Part shown: positions 39,996-40,782 of the stretch, piece after piece | Layout: each line of letters starts with the position of its first letter | Numbering within the stretch: position 1 is the first letter of the stretch | Assembly: GCA_964548585.1 (NCBI GenBank) | Contig: CAZJRS010000021.1 | Location: 1-40,782 of the forward strand | Source of the DNA: Methanocella_A sp964548585 | GTDB lineage: Archaea > Halobacteriota > Methanocellia > Methanocellales > Methanocellaceae | Direction: 5' to 3' | Length of the DNA stretch: 40,782 bases | Made by a program: the position numbers and the translations under genes | Notes under the pieces: generated by a model | The model's input: the letters and a program-made list of their open reading frames with translations, nothing else | Database searches by the model: none | What the model was told of the DNA's origin: nothing

Positions 39996-40718
39996 ATGGA
40001 TCTTTCTGCGCTCACCTCCATGAGAGAGTTTCCGCTGCTGTACGCGTTTGCGATAGGACTGATCACGGCAATAGGACCGTGCCCGCTATCGGCGAACATC
40101 ACAGCCATAGCCTATGTGTCCTCAAAATTTCTGAATGCAAGAGAGACCATACTGGCGGGAACCCTGTATACCTTGGGCAGAGCGGCGACATACACCATCA
40201 TAGGACTGTTCATTTACATGTTCGGATCCACCGTGATGGACAGCGCTCCGGTACTGCAGGACTATGAGAAGATCATCATAGGACCGATCCTGGTCCTCGT
40301 CGGAGTCGTGATGCTGGAACTGGTTAAGCCCAGCATCACTGTCGGCGACAGCTTAAAGGCCAGGTATGGGCTGGAGCTGGCGAAAAGAGGCGCGGTAGGA
40401 TCGTTCTTTCTGGGAGTCATCTTCGCGCTGGCGTTCTGCCCATATACCGCGGTCATGTTCTTTGGATTGCTGATACCACTGGCGCTTGAGTCCAGTTACG
40501 TCGGAGTAAGCTATCCCTTGCTATTCGGCATCGGTACCGGGCTGCCGGTTCTGATCTTTGCGATGCTGCTGGGGGTCAGTGCGACGTTTGCACGGACATA
40601 CGTTGCGAAGATCGTGAAAGTGGAGCCTTACGTGAGAAAAACGCTCGGGGCGGGGTTTCTCCTGTATGGATCGTACCTCACGATTACTAACATGCTGTCT
40701 GTCATAGGTTGGCAGTAA
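39996..40718 (+). CDS. ArsG/CcdA-like membrane protein
   Basis: The 240-residue product has about six hydrophobic segments of the DsbD/CcdA type, each half carrying a Cys-Pro (AIGPCPLSANITAIAY, Cys29; ALAFCPYTAVMFFG, Cys148). DsbD/CcdA proteins pass electrons across the membrane through such a Cys pair. ArsG relatives are proposed to export aromatic arsenicals. Its pairing with the ArsF-like protein, and ACR3 nearby, favour an arsenic role; a thiol-relay role is not excluded. Confidence 0.78.
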   Translation: MDLSALTSMREFPLLYAFAIGLITAIGPCPLSANITAIAYVSSKFLNARETILAGTLYTLGRAATYTIIGLFIYMFGSTVMDSAPVLQDYEKIIIGPILVLVGVVMLELVKPSITVGDSLKARYGLELAKRGAVGSFFLGVIFALAFCPYTAVMFFGLLIPLALESSYVGVSYPLLFGIGTGLPVLIFAMLLGVSATFARTYVAKIVKVEPYVRKTLGAGFLLYGSYLTITNMLSVIGWQ

Positions 40719-40731
40719 TCTAATCTGTTCG

Positions 40732-40782
40732 TTACTGAGATAGTAGCTCTATACCCTTACTCGCAACGATCTTGATATTCTG
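40732..40782 (-). CDS. Possible C-terminal end of a minus-strand gene (partial)
   Basis: The last 17 codons on the minus strand read QNIKIVASKGIELLSQ then stop, open to the window edge. The stop is 13 bp from the ArsG-like stop, a normal convergent arrangement. It is too short to identify. Confidence 0.3.
   Translation of the reverse strand, partial: QNIKIVASKGIELLSQ

Noticed and set aside
1..40782. CRISPR arrays, tRNA/rRNA genes, insertion sequences, integrases
   Set aside because: No spaced direct-repeat array, tRNA-like cloverleaf, transposase or integrase motif was recognised on either strand.

Overview
The window reads as chromosomal DNA of a methanogenic archaeon. It carries F420-type formate dehydrogenase (fdhAB), the molybdopterin subunits of formylmethanofuran dehydrogenase (fmdB, fmdD), a Tfx-family regulator, FmdE-family proteins, archaeal TATA promoters and GGTGA-type ribosome binding sites. 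The gene set and base composition suggest Methanocellales (Methanocella-like). That assignment is from recognition, not from a search.

Layout. 1-700: tail of an ABC ATPase and a TPR protein. 1036-5605: moeA1 converging on fdhAB. 5964-16765: a class I methyltransferase, then a long minus-strand block. In transcription order the block is methyltransferase, lipoprotein, FecCD-type permease, ATPase, a second methyltransferase with a CGCGC tail, DUF364/DUF4213 protein, HmdB/HcgA-like radical SAM enzyme, and a 25-codon CGCGCG micropeptide not previously listed as an ORF. A further promoter, a decayed radical SAM remnant and a double-domain binding lipoprotein follow. 16930-21584: moeA2, another binding lipoprotein, a small protein, a ferredoxin-like and a NuoB-like subunit, and fmdE1. 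21724-26608: methyltransferase, fmdE2, binding lipoprotein, second permease, second DUF364 protein. 26709-28644: two unrecognised exported proteins. 28742-36274: molybdenum genes (mop, MOT1-type transporter, fmdE3, tfx, fmdBD, two fdhD-like genes, moeA3). 36396-40782: a TrmO-FmdE fusion, then an arsenic-type block (ACR3 plus phosphoesterase; ArsF/ArsG-like pair).

How it fits together. Almost everything before 36.3 kb can be tied to making, loading or using Mo/W-pterin enzymes: metal entry (MOT1, FecCD-type importers), storage (Mop), insertion (three MoeA, FdhD) and end users (Fdh, Fmd). The sequence itself supports two regulons. (1) A repeat pair TGTTAAACA / TGTTTAACA with an 18-bp start-to-start spacing occurs at eight places. 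At six of them a TATA box starts exactly 13 bp after the start of the proximal repeat, and these promoters face the moeA, methyltransferase, lipoprotein and permease genes. (2) A different element, GTTACAAT-N8-ATTGTAA followed by TAACTATTTAAAC, precedes fmdBD and fdhD-moeA3 and lies beside tfx.

The most novel candidate is the 9.6-16.8 kb operon: radical SAM enzyme, methyltransferases, putative heavy-metal chelation protein, metal-type ABC importer and a Cys-Gly micropeptide. I infer that it makes and imports, or handles, a metal-binding compound, possibly for Mo/W. The sequence does not prove the ligand. No tRNA, rRNA, CRISPR array, IS element or integrase was seen.
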